From the NCBI RefSeq assembly GCF_900215605.1, contig NZ_OBEL01000009.1:52268-116267 (forward strand): a stretch of DNA of 64,000 nucleotides, written 5' to 3'. Shown here one piece after another: positions 17,967 through 25,874 of this stretch; positions within the stretch are counted from its first letter, which is position 1; every line of letters starts with the position of its first letter. Below the pieces are notes generated by a model, which saw only the letters and a program-made list of their open reading frames with translations, searched no databases and was not told the DNA's origin. Source of the stretch: Cohaesibacter gelatinilyticus. GTDB lineage: Bacteria; Pseudomonadota; Alphaproteobacteria; Rhizobiales; Cohaesibacteraceae. The translations under genes were made by a program, and so were the position numbers.

Positions 17967-19268
17967 TCACAGGTTAATTCGACGGAAATCCTGAAGGATC
18001 GTCTGTACAGTTTTGAGGAAACGGGCTGCTGCAACACCATCAACCACACGGTGATCCCAGCTCAGACTCATTGGTTGAATCAGCCGGGGCTGGAAGGTCT
18101 CTCCATCCCATACTGGTTTCACTGCTGAGCGCACCATACCCAAGATGGCCACTTCCGGTGCATTGATGATTGGGGTAAAATTTTCACCACCGATTCCACC
18201 AAGGGAAGAGATTGTAAAGGTGCCACCTTGCATATCAATTGGTTTGAGTTTGCCTTCACGCGCTTGACCAGCAAGAGAACCCATTTCCGCCGCGATCTCT
18301 TTCAAACTCTTTTGATCGGCATCCTTAACAACAGGAACCACCAAACCATCAGGCGTATCAGCGGCTACACCGATATGATAATATTCCTTCATCACCAGCT
18401 CATCACCATCCAATGAACTATTGAATTTCGGATACTCTTTTAGAGCTGCGACAACGGCTTTTACCACGAAGGCCAGAATTGTCATCTTCACGCCTTCTTT
18501 TGCTTCCGAATTTACCTGCTTGCGGAAGGCTTCCAAATCGGTAATGTCGGCGCTCTCAAAATTCGTCACGTGAGGAATGATCACGGAATTGCGCGCAAGG
18601 CTTGGACCGGATATCTTCGCAATACGCGAGAGTTTCTGACGGGACACCGGACCAAATTTGGCATAGTCGACAGAAGGCCAGTCCGGCAATTCCAGACCAA
18701 GTCCGGGGCCGGCATTTGTTGGTGAGGAAGGCGAAGTCTGCAGCGCTTGCTTAATCCAGTTTGCAATATCCTCGCGCGTGATACGCCCTTTGAGACCGCT
18801 TCCGCTTACCTGACTAATATCTACGCCCAATTCACGCGCAAATTTGCGAATGGACGGGGAGGCATAAACCATATTGCCAGACATGGGACCGGGCAATGGA
18901 AGAGAATCCGAAAGCTTCGGAGTAGGGCTTTCAGCCCCTTTTTCAGAGGCAACAATTTCGACCACTTTGTCTGGTTCGGCCTTTGTCTCAGGAACAGCGT
19001 CCGATACTGGTACCGATCCGGCAGTGTCCACTGCATCCAACAGAGCGATCAAATCTCCCTTTGAAACTGTATCTCCCTCCCCTAAAAGCACTTCGGCTAC
19101 GGTGCCAGCAGTCGGAGAAGGAACATCCAAAGTTGCCTTGTCGCTTTCGAGCACCAGAATGGTGTCGTCTTCCACGATTTGATCACCGATCGTGATCGGA
19201 AGCTCAATCACAGGAACATCATTGAAATCGCCGATATCGGGTACACGCAATTCAATTTTCTTTGTCAT
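17967..19268 (-). CDS. aceF: Dihydrolipoamide acyltransferase (E2) of 2-oxoacid dehydrogenase
   Basis: This 433-residue core enzyme moves the acyl group from the lipoyl arm to CoA. It has one lipoyl domain (residues 1-78, lysine in ESDKATLDVP), a linker, a peripheral-subunit-binding domain near residues 133-170 (ASPSIRKFARELGVDIS) and the catalytic domain to the end with DHRVVDG, whose histidine is catalytic. Many AceF proteins that partner homodimeric E1 have two or three lipoyl domains; this one has a single domain. It lies 13 bases from the E1 gene and 12 from the E3 gene. The family name is acetyltransferase, but in this context the acyl group may be propionyl. Confidence 0.93.
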   Translation of the reverse strand: MTKKIELRVPDIGDFNDVPVIELPITIGDQIVEDDTILVLESDKATLDVPSPTAGTVAEVLLGEGDTVSKGDLIALLDAVDTAGSVPVSDAVPETKAEPDKVVEIVASEKGAESPTPKLSDSLPLPGPMSGNMVYASPSIRKFARELGVDISQVSGSGLKGRITREDIANWIKQALQTSPSSPTNAGPGLGLELPDWPSVDYAKFGPVSRQKLSRIAKISGPSLARNSVIIPHVTNFESADITDLEAFRKQVNSEAKEGVKMTILAFVVKAVVAALKEYPKFNSSLDGDELVMKEYYHIGVAADTPDGLVVPVVKDADQKSLKEIAAEMGSLAGQAREGKLKPIDMQGGTFTISSLGGIGGENFTPIINAPEVAILGMVRSAVKPVWDGETFQPRLIQPMSLSWDHRVVDGVAAARFLKTVQTILQDFRRINL

Positions 19269-19281
19269 TGTCTTCGCTTTC

Positions 19282-21963
19282 TCACACAGTCCAAGGGGCA
19301 GGCTTGCCCGCGCTCATTCCAAACCTTTCAATGGCTTGCTTTTGCACGTCTGCATCGATTTTGCCTTCACGGACCAACGTTTCAATTGCTGCAAGTGCAA
19401 TATTCTGACGATCCATTTCAAAGAAAGCCCGCAAAGCTTCTCGCTGATCACTACGTCCGAATCCGTCGGTGCCAAGGGCAACAAAACGCTGAGGGAGATA
19501 TTGTGCAATCATTTGTGGAACGGCACGCACATAGTCAGTTGCAGCAATTGTTGGGATTTGGGTGCCAAGAGTATCTTGCAAATGTGAAGTGCGAGGTTTT
19601 TCTTGCGGCTCATAACGGTTCAGCCGCTCCATCTGCTCTGCATCGCGCGACAATTCCGAGAAACTGGTGACACTGAAGATATCGGAAGCAATATCAAATT
19701 CAGCCTCTAGGATTTTACCTGCCTCAATTACTTCCAGCAGAATGGTACCCGCACCAAGCAGATTGACCTTTGCCTTAGTGTCGGAACTCCCATTCTCGTC
19801 GACCTTATAGAGACCTTTGATAATCCCTTCTTCGCTCCCGTTGGGCAATGATGGTTGCGCATAGTTCTCATTCATCACCGTGATGTAATAGAATTCATCA
19901 ATCTGCTCTTCCATCATTCGCTTGGTGCCATGATCCATAATGACGGCAAGCTCATAAGCAAATGCTGGATCATAGCTTCGGCAATTTGGAATAGTCGCTG
20001 AAATCAAATGGCTAGACCCATCCTGGTGCTGCAGACCTTCGCCTGAAAGAGTAGTCCGTCCAGCTGTTGCACCCAAAAGAAAACCGCGAGACCGTTGATC
20101 AGCTGCAGCCCAGATCAAATCACCAACGCGCTGGAAGCCAAACATCGAGTAATAGATATAGATCGGCAGCATTGGCATGCCATGTAGTGAATAGGATGTC
20201 GCTGCAGCAGTCCAGGACGACAATGCTCCCGCTTCGGTGATGCCTTCTTCAAGAAGCTGGCCATTCTGAGCTTCTTTGTAATACATCATTGAGCCTGCAT
20301 CTTCCGGCTCGTAAAGCTGACCATCAGGTGCATAAATCCCGATTTGGCGGAACAAATTGTCCATTCCAAATGTGCGCGCTTCATCTGCAACAATAGGCAC
20401 CAGACGCGGGCCGAATGCTTTGTCTTTCAGCATTCCGCCCATCATGCGTACGACAGCCATGGTCGTCGACATTTCCTTGCCATTTGCTTCCAACGCAAAT
20501 TTGGCATATTTCGTAATATCTGGAACCTTGGCCAATGCCGGCTCCGGCGCCTTCCGAACGCGGGCTGGCATGTATCCACCAAGAACCTTGCGACGCTCGT
20601 GGAGATATTGCATTTCCTCGCTATCGGCATCAGGCGTGAAGATGCGCATGTTTTCGACATCTTCATCTGTCATGGGCAGTTCAAAACGGTCGCGGAATTG
20701 GAACAGTGCATCGGTGTCCAATTTTTTGGCCTGATGGGCAATCATGCGCGATTCACCAGCACCACCCATGCCGTAACCTTTCTTCGTTTTGGCGAGGATG
20801 ACCGTTGGACGCCCTTTGTGAGCCTTTGCAGCAGCAAACGCCGCGTATAGCTTTCGGAAATCATGGCCACCACGCTTGAGATTGTTGATCTCCGCCTCGG
20901 TCATATGTTCCACAAGGGCGGCGCTGCGTGGATCGGCATTGAAGAATTTCTCACGATTATAATCGCCATCCTTCGCACCCAGATTCTGATATTGGCCATC
21001 CACGGTTCCTGCAAAGCGGCTTAAAAGGATATTTTCCTTGTCACGGGAGAAAATTTCATCCCATTCAGATCCCCAGAGAACCTTGATCACATTCCAGCCA
21101 GCTCCGATGAACAGAGATTCCAATTCCTGAATTACCTGGCCATTGCCACGAACGGGACCGTCCAGACGCTGCAAGTTGCAATTGATTATGAAGGTCAGAT
21201 TATCAAGACCTTCGCGGGCGGCCAGGGTCAAACCAGCAATCGATTCCGGTTCATCCATCTCTCCATCACCGTAAACACCCCAGACATGGCGGCCTTCGGT
21301 ATTGCCTAGACCACGTGCCTGAAGATACCGCATATATCGTGCCTGATAGACCGCACTCAACGGACCAATTCCCATAGATCCGGTGGGAACTTGCCAAAAA
21401 TCCGGCATCAACCAGGGGTGCGGATAGGAGCACAGGCCATTGCCTGCTACTTCCTGACGATAATTGTCCAGTTGTTCACGGCTCAGGCGTCCTTCAAGAT
21501 AGGCTCGCGCATAAATGCCAGGTGCAGAATGTGGCTGATAATAGACCAGATCCCCACCAAACTCATCCGTACGGGCTTTGAAAAAGTGGTTGAAACCAAC
21601 CTCAAAAATCTCCGCTGCAGAGGCATAGCTCGCAATATGCCCCCCCAAGCCGCCATAGGCTTCGTTTGCCCGGACCACGGTCGCCAAAGCATTCCAGCGA
21701 ATGATCGATGTCAGTCGATTTTCAATTTCCAAGTTGCCCGGATACGATCCCTGCTGTTCAACAGAGATCGTATTTCTATATGAGGAATAAGGCTGCTCTC
21801 CCGTTAGCAATCCCTCCACACGAGCTGTCTCTTCAAGCGCCTTGAGGATGAATTGTGCACGTTCATCTCCTGCGGCTTCCTTGGTGCTGATGAGAGCATC
21901 AAGCCATTCCTGTGTTTCAGCTGGATCGATATCTGCTTGAGGGTTTTGCGAACGAGTTTGCAT
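19282..21963 (-). CDS. mdeB: Homodimeric AceE-type E1 of a 2-oxoacid dehydrogenase, probably for 2-oxobutyrate
   Basis: This 893-residue thiamine-diphosphate enzyme decarboxylates a 2-oxoacid. It carries the diphosphate/metal-binding motif GDGEMDEPES and the long AceE-type sequence throughout (QYPDNLEIE-like start region, DHGTKRMMEEQ, NENYAQPSLPNG). Most alphaproteobacteria use a two-chain PdhA/PdhB E1 for pyruvate, so a single-chain E1 beside methionine gamma-lyase recalls MdeB of Pseudomonas putida, which serves 2-oxobutyrate. The ATG at 21963 is chosen because the upstream 22 codons overlap the osmC-like gene and look unlike the family; AGGA lies 11 bases ahead. Pyruvate as substrate is the main alternative. 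Confidence 0.88.
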   Translation of the reverse strand: MQTRSQNPQADIDPAETQEWLDALISTKEAAGDERAQFILKALEETARVEGLLTGEQPYSSYRNTISVEQQGSYPGNLEIENRLTSIIRWNALATVVRANEAYGGLGGHIASYASAAEIFEVGFNHFFKARTDEFGGDLVYYQPHSAPGIYARAYLEGRLSREQLDNYRQEVAGNGLCSYPHPWLMPDFWQVPTGSMGIGPLSAVYQARYMRYLQARGLGNTEGRHVWGVYGDGEMDEPESIAGLTLAAREGLDNLTFIINCNLQRLDGPVRGNGQVIQELESLFIGAGWNVIKVLWGSEWDEIFSRDKENILLSRFAGTVDGQYQNLGAKDGDYNREKFFNADPRSAALVEHMTEAEINNLKRGGHDFRKLYAAFAAAKAHKGRPTVILAKTKKGYGMGGAGESRMIAHQAKKLDTDALFQFRDRFELPMTDEDVENMRIFTPDADSEEMQYLHERRKVLGGYMPARVRKAPEPALAKVPDITKYAKFALEANGKEMSTTMAVVRMMGGMLKDKAFGPRLVPIVADEARTFGMDNLFRQIGIYAPDGQLYEPEDAGSMMYYKEAQNGQLLEEGITEAGALSSWTAAATSYSLHGMPMLPIYIYYSMFGFQRVGDLIWAAADQRSRGFLLGATAGRTTLSGEGLQHQDGSSHLISATIPNCRSYDPAFAYELAVIMDHGTKRMMEEQIDEFYYITVMNENYAQPSLPNGSEEGIIKGLYKVDENGSSDTKAKVNLLGAGTILLEVIEAGKILEAEFDIASDIFSVTSFSELSRDAEQMERLNRYEPQEKPRTSHLQDTLGTQIPTIAATDYVRAVPQMIAQYLPQRFVALGTDGFGRSDQREALRAFFEMDRQNIALAAIETLVREGKIDADVQKQAIERFGMSAGKPAPWTV

Positions 21964-21997
21964 AGGCTTAATCCTAATTATTATTTGAATTTGGGCT

Positions 21998-22549
21998 TCA
22001 GTCAGTGACCGTTGTGCTGATGATCTCACCCATCAACTGTACTGGATTGATAACCGTCTGAGCATTGGGACTGTGAGCGATTGCTTTGCGATGCAGTTCT
22101 TCAAACTGCTCGGGCGTACCATTCCCGGCTACATGAATTTTGTAGTTTATTTGCGGGAACCCAACAGGGGTGTTTGTGGTAATTCCCATAAAGCCACGCA
22201 AATCAAGCTCACCGTCAAAATCTATTTTTACGGATTCCAGCTGGATCCCTGCAGCACTCGCTCCTGCAAGAAAAGCGACCATCATGCAAGATCCCAAGCC
22301 AGATAGCAGAAGCTCCTGAGGATTTGGTCCGTGATTGTTTCCCATCAACTGACGTGGTTCATCCGCTTTCCAGGAAAAGGATCGGTTCACACGATGGGGG
22401 CCTACCATCATTGGTTTTGTCGATATATTTGATCGAGTACCACTTTCCCAATCAATTTCGATTCCATAGTTCATCACACCCTCTTCAGGACTATCTGAAA
22501 CTTCATTGACAAACTCACTAAGAGCGGCGGTAGGAATGGCGTTACGCAT
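21998..22549 (-). CDS. OsmC/Ohr-family protein with a single conserved cysteine
   Basis: This 183-residue protein has the OsmC fold pattern, including GNNHGPNPQELLLSGLGSCM with the first family cysteine at residue 88. The usual second (resolving) cysteine, in the later CPxxN-type motif, is replaced: the region reads IAHSPNAQTV, with serine 160. It therefore may not be a classical thiol peroxidase. The start at 22549 has AAGGAAG six bases upstream and overlaps the end of the preceding transsulfuration gene by 8 bases, so it is translationally coupled. Co-transcription with methionine-cleaving enzymes suggests handling of a reactive sulfur or acyl-thiol compound, which is inference. Confidence 0.88.
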   Translation of the reverse strand: MRNAIPTAALSEFVNEVSDSPEEGVMNYGIEIDWESGTRSNISTKPMMVGPHRVNRSFSWKADEPRQLMGNNHGPNPQELLLSGLGSCMMVAFLAGASAAGIQLESVKIDFDGELDLRGFMGITTNTPVGFPQINYKIHVAGNGTPEQFEELHRKAIAHSPNAQTVINPVQLMGEIISTTVTD

Positions 22550-23867
22550 TTGCTGCTTCCTTATTATGTTTGGCGATTGCGTTGAGGGCATAATCAAAGT
22601 CGGAAATGAGATCGTTGGCATCCTCGATCCCGACCGACAGTCGGACGCATCCAGGATGAATTCCAATATCTTCTCGTTGTCTGGAGGTCATGGTTGCCTG
22701 AGACGAGTTGAATGGAAGGCTGATCAAGCTTTCAACTCCGCCAAGGCTGGTCGCCTGTTTTGGCAGCTTGAGATAGTCCAGCAAACGCAATGCAGCCTGA
22801 TCCCCACCTTTGACGAAGAAGGTCACATTTCCTGTACCCATTTTCATCAGTTTCCTGGCTCTCTCATGATCCGGATGGCTCGGCAACATGGGATAGAGGA
22901 CACCCTCTACCTGAGGATGGCTCTCAAGGAATTTAGCGAGCGCAGTTGCGCTCTCTTCATGGGCACGCATGCGGATTGGAAGCGTTTTTAGACCGCGTTC
23001 CAATAGGAAGCAGGCATGAGGATCAAGCGATCCTCCATAATTCAATAACCGAGGCCAAACTACATCCACCAATTTGCGTGGGCCAGCTACAACACCTGCG
23101 ATCAGATCAGAATGACCATTGAGGTATTTTGACGCAGAATGGACCACCAAATCCACGCCCAATTCCAATGGGCGCATAACAGGAGGTGGCGCGAAAGTTG
23201 AATCCACCACAAGACGAAGATTGTACTTGCGCGCAATCTCCACCAAACGAGGAATATCTACCACCTTCAGCACAGGATTGGTGATGACTTCAAAATATAA
23301 CAGTTGAGTATTTGGTTGAATGGCAGCTTCGATACCGTCCAGATCATAAGAATCGACCAAAGTGGTAGACATGCCTAAAGACGGAAATTCCTGATTGAAC
23401 AGATTATAGGTTCCACCATAGAGATCACTTGCAGCGACCACATGCGCGCCCTTGTCAACCAACGCCAGAACCGCTGACGTGATCGCCGCCATGCCAGAAC
23501 TGAAGACAATTGCCGACTCGGCCCCTTCGAGAGCAGCCAGCTTTTCCTGGACTGCCCATTGAGAGGGATTGCCATAACGGCTGTAGATGAAGCGATCTCG
23601 TGCGTATCCGCCTTCTACAGATTCATATTGATCGGTATCCAACACAAATGTTGAAGTCTGATAGATGGGGGTACCAACTGCACCAGTTCTTGGATCATCA
23701 TGCGTTCCCGCATGAACTGCCCGCGTGGATAAACCCAATTCCCCAACATGATCCGTACCAAAAGATGGCCCCGTCTGTCTTTTCCGCTCTAGTGAGTTCA
23801 ACCATTTGTCTGCTGCAAGGGTAGACATATTGCTAGAACTGTCTCCGCGAATATTGGACTTCGACAT
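22542..23867 (-). CDS. PLP-dependent transsulfuration-family enzyme (cystathionine gamma-type)
   Basis: This 441-residue member of the Cys/Met metabolism PLP family has SRYGNPSQWAVQEKLAALEGA, the YGGTYNLF loop, and the PLP-binding lysine in HSASKYLNGHSD. The residue that is the special cysteine in methionine gamma-lyases is glycine here (LYGGTYN), so it looks more like a cystathionine gamma-lyase/synthase. An extra 45-residue N-terminus precedes the usual STRAVHAG start. AGGAG lies six bases before the ATG at 23867. It lies between mdeA (33 bases upstream) and the osmC-like gene (overlapping). It could cleave cystathionine, homocysteine or a related thioether and feed the same 2-oxobutyrate pool. 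Exact activity is unknown. Confidence 0.88.
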   Translation of the reverse strand: MSKSNIRGDSSSNMSTLAADKWLNSLERKRQTGPSFGTDHVGELGLSTRAVHAGTHDDPRTGAVGTPIYQTSTFVLDTDQYESVEGGYARDRFIYSRYGNPSQWAVQEKLAALEGAESAIVFSSGMAAITSAVLALVDKGAHVVAASDLYGGTYNLFNQEFPSLGMSTTLVDSYDLDGIEAAIQPNTQLLYFEVITNPVLKVVDIPRLVEIARKYNLRLVVDSTFAPPPVMRPLELGVDLVVHSASKYLNGHSDLIAGVVAGPRKLVDVVWPRLLNYGGSLDPHACFLLERGLKTLPIRMRAHEESATALAKFLESHPQVEGVLYPMLPSHPDHERARKLMKMGTGNVTFFVKGGDQAALRLLDYLKLPKQATSLGGVESLISLPFNSSQATMTSRQREDIGIHPGCVRLSVGIEDANDLISDFDYALNAIAKHNKEAANA

Positions 23868-23900
23868 ATGACTCTCCTATCTGAGAAATGATCTTGCTTT

Positions 23901-25100
23901 TCAGACTAAAACTGTTTCGTGTGCATCAAGCGCCGTCATCAGATCGGCAAGAATGTCTTCAACATTCTCCAGCCCCACAGACAGACGAATAAGTCCCTCT
24001 CCAATGCCATGCTGAGCGCGCTCTTCCGGGGTATAGGTAGAATGGGTCATGCTGGCGGGATGCTGTATAAGGCTTTCGGCATCACCCAGGCTGACCGCCC
24101 GCTGGATCATTGACAGTCGGTTCATGAAGGTAATGCCGCCTTCTTTCCCACCGACCACCTCAAATGGAATCATCCCGCCAAAATTCGACATTTGACGCAT
24201 CGCCAAGGCTTTTTGCTCAAAACTGTCCAAGGAAGGATGATAAACTTTGACGACCGCTGGATGCTGTTCAAGAGCCGCAGCAATCTGGGTTGCGGATTTG
24301 CAATGCTGTGCAACTCGAAGACTAAGGGTTTTCAGGCCACGCATTACCAGCATTGCTGTCATTGGAGCCATCACGGCTCCGGTCATATCCTTGACACCCA
24401 CAAGTCTGATATTTGCAATATCCTCATGACTACCGATCACCATACCTGCTACGAGGTCTCCGTGACCGCCGAGATATTTGGTCGCCGAGTGCACTACAAT
24501 GTCTGCACCATGTTCCAGAGGACGGGTCAAAACCGGAGTAGCGTAGGTGTTATCGACAACAACCTTTGCATTCACTTGATGTGCAATATTGGAGATTTGC
24601 GCAATATCAATCAGGCGGTTGTTGGGATTGGCGGGGGTTTCAAAATACACAACCTTGGTCTGATCATTGATCGCGTCCTGCAAATTCGCAGGATCCGTCA
24701 TGTCCACAACCGTAACCTTGACGCCAAATCGGGTAAGACCGTGGGTCAGAAAGGCAAAAGTGCACCCATAGAGAGTTTTGTCGACAATCACTTCATCTCC
24801 TGAACTGATCAATGACCAAAACACCGATGTAATAGCACCCATACCTGAAGCCGTTGCAAGTCCAGCTTCACCCGCCTCCAAGGTTGCCATGCGCTTCTCC
24901 AGCAACACACAGGTAGGGTTCGCAATCCGAGAATAAAAATACCCTTCCCGCTCTCCTGCAAACATCTCACCCCCTGCTTCGGCATCCTCAAATGCAAAGG
25001 TCGAGGTCATATGGATCGGTGGTGTCAATGCACCGTCATGGTCCTGGGGGTTATAGCCATGGTGGATAGCACGTGTTGCGAAACCTTTGTCGACAGTCAT
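23901..25100 (-). CDS. mdeA: L-methionine gamma-lyase
   Basis: This PLP enzyme splits L-methionine into methanethiol, ammonia and 2-oxobutyrate. From the ATG at 25100 (AGGAG eight bases upstream) it has 399 residues, almost exactly the length of the Pseudomonas putida enzyme. It retains the diagnostic active-site cysteine in LYGCTFAFLTHGL (Cys113) with Tyr111, the PLP lysine in HSATKYLGGHGD (Lys208), and DMTGAV and GDAESLIQHPASMTHS. The first gene of a minus-strand operon, it is divergent from the Lrp-type regulator gene at 25215, as in the mdeR-mdeA arrangement of pseudomonads. Regulation by that protein through the dyad at 25188 is likely. Confidence 0.94.
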   Translation of the reverse strand: MTVDKGFATRAIHHGYNPQDHDGALTPPIHMTSTFAFEDAEAGGEMFAGEREGYFYSRIANPTCVLLEKRMATLEAGEAGLATASGMGAITSVFWSLISSGDEVIVDKTLYGCTFAFLTHGLTRFGVKVTVVDMTDPANLQDAINDQTKVVYFETPANPNNRLIDIAQISNIAHQVNAKVVVDNTYATPVLTRPLEHGADIVVHSATKYLGGHGDLVAGMVIGSHEDIANIRLVGVKDMTGAVMAPMTAMLVMRGLKTLSLRVAQHCKSATQIAAALEQHPAVVKVYHPSLDSFEQKALAMRQMSNFGGMIPFEVVGGKEGGITFMNRLSMIQRAVSLGDAESLIQHPASMTHSTYTPEERAQHGIGEGLIRLSVGLENVEDILADLMTALDAHETVLV

Positions 25101-25187
25101 GATGGGTACTCCTGCAATCATATTGCCCAAGCATCCCACACTCGGAGAGGCGATAACTTGCTTTTTATACCCAAATATGAAAGACAG

Positions 25188-25204
25188 TTGGCATTAAATG
25201 CCAA
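25188..25204. promoter_or_regulatory. Candidate MdeR (Lrp-type) operator, copy 2
   Basis: TTGGCAT, TAA, ATGCCAA is a perfect 7-3-7 dyad in the 114-base mdeA-mdeR spacer, 11 bases before the mdeR start and 88 from mdeA. A one-mismatch copy lies at 9085-9101 upstream of the paralogous regulator. This position would suit autorepression of mdeR. Confidence 0.65.
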
Positions 25205-25214
25205 GGAATGCTAA

Positions 25215-25667
25215 ATGGACAGCAAAGATCGCCAAATTCTTCGCGCACTTCAGCGCAATGGCCGAATGACAAATCTGGAGCTTGCCGAAGAAGTCAGCTT
25301 GTCACCATCCCCGTGCTTGCGTCGGTTACGAAATCTGGAATCATCGGGTGCGATCACCGGCTACAGTGCAAAGGTAGATCCAAACACATATGGCCTCCCT
25401 ATCACCGCCTTCGTTCATGTTCGTTTGAAACAACACGATGATGAGACCGTTAAACAGTTCGAAAACCGCATCCAGCAACTTGATGAGGTTCTGGAGTGTT
25501 TCATGTTAACCGGAGGAACGGACTATTTCTTAAAGGTGATGGTATCCGGCCTTGATGCCTATGAAGAATTCATTCGAAACAAATTGCATAAAATCAATGA
25601 TATTGGATCGATCGACACCAGCTTCATTTATAGCGTCGTGAAACAGACAAATGTTTTTCCGCTCTGA
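25215..25667 (+). CDS. mdeR: Lrp/AsnC-family regulator of methionine catabolism
   Basis: This 150-residue Lrp/AsnC regulator has a DNA-binding part at residues 1-60 (MDSKDRQILRALQRNGRMTN, LSPSPCLRRLRNLESSGAI) and a RAM domain from about 66 with VLECFMLTGGTDYFLKVMV. It is divergent from mdeA, and pseudomonad mdeA has the same neighbour, which supports the name. It probably senses methionine or a breakdown product and activates the mdeA operon. Its twin at 9339 is about half identical by eye and has the same recognition segment, so cross-talk is possible. Confidence 0.9.
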   Translation: MDSKDRQILRALQRNGRMTNLELAEEVSLSPSPCLRRLRNLESSGAITGYSAKVDPNTYGLPITAFVHVRLKQHDDETVKQFENRIQQLDEVLECFMLTGGTDYFLKVMVSGLDAYEEFIRNKLHKINDIGSIDTSFIYSVVKQTNVFPL

Positions 25668-25786
25668 GCAATTGGTCAGTCTTGATCGCAATTGCGGCTC
25701 AATGATACAGATTCGCCAGAATTCCTGAGTAGAAATGCTGAAGAGGCTTTCTGGCGGCAGGCGAGCATCCTCTTTCCTGCATACTA

Positions 25787-25826
25787 AAAAATGCTTCGAT
25801 ACAAGTCTTTGTTTCGAAGCATTTTT
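25787..25826. terminator. Bidirectional terminator between mdeR and dmdB
   Basis: AAAAATGCTTCGA and TCGAAGCATTTTT make a perfect 13-bp stem with a 14-base loop. The convergent genes end at 25667 (plus) and 25875 (minus). A/T runs at both ends allow termination in both directions. Confidence 0.85.
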
Positions 25827-25874
25827 GGAGGTATTTTCACAGAAAACAAAACCGAAAATACATTCCCTGACACG

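Noticed and set aside
25100..25214. Possible SAM or other riboswitch ahead of mdeA
   Set aside because: The leader is short and shows no conserved riboswitch core; the dyad fits a protein operator better.
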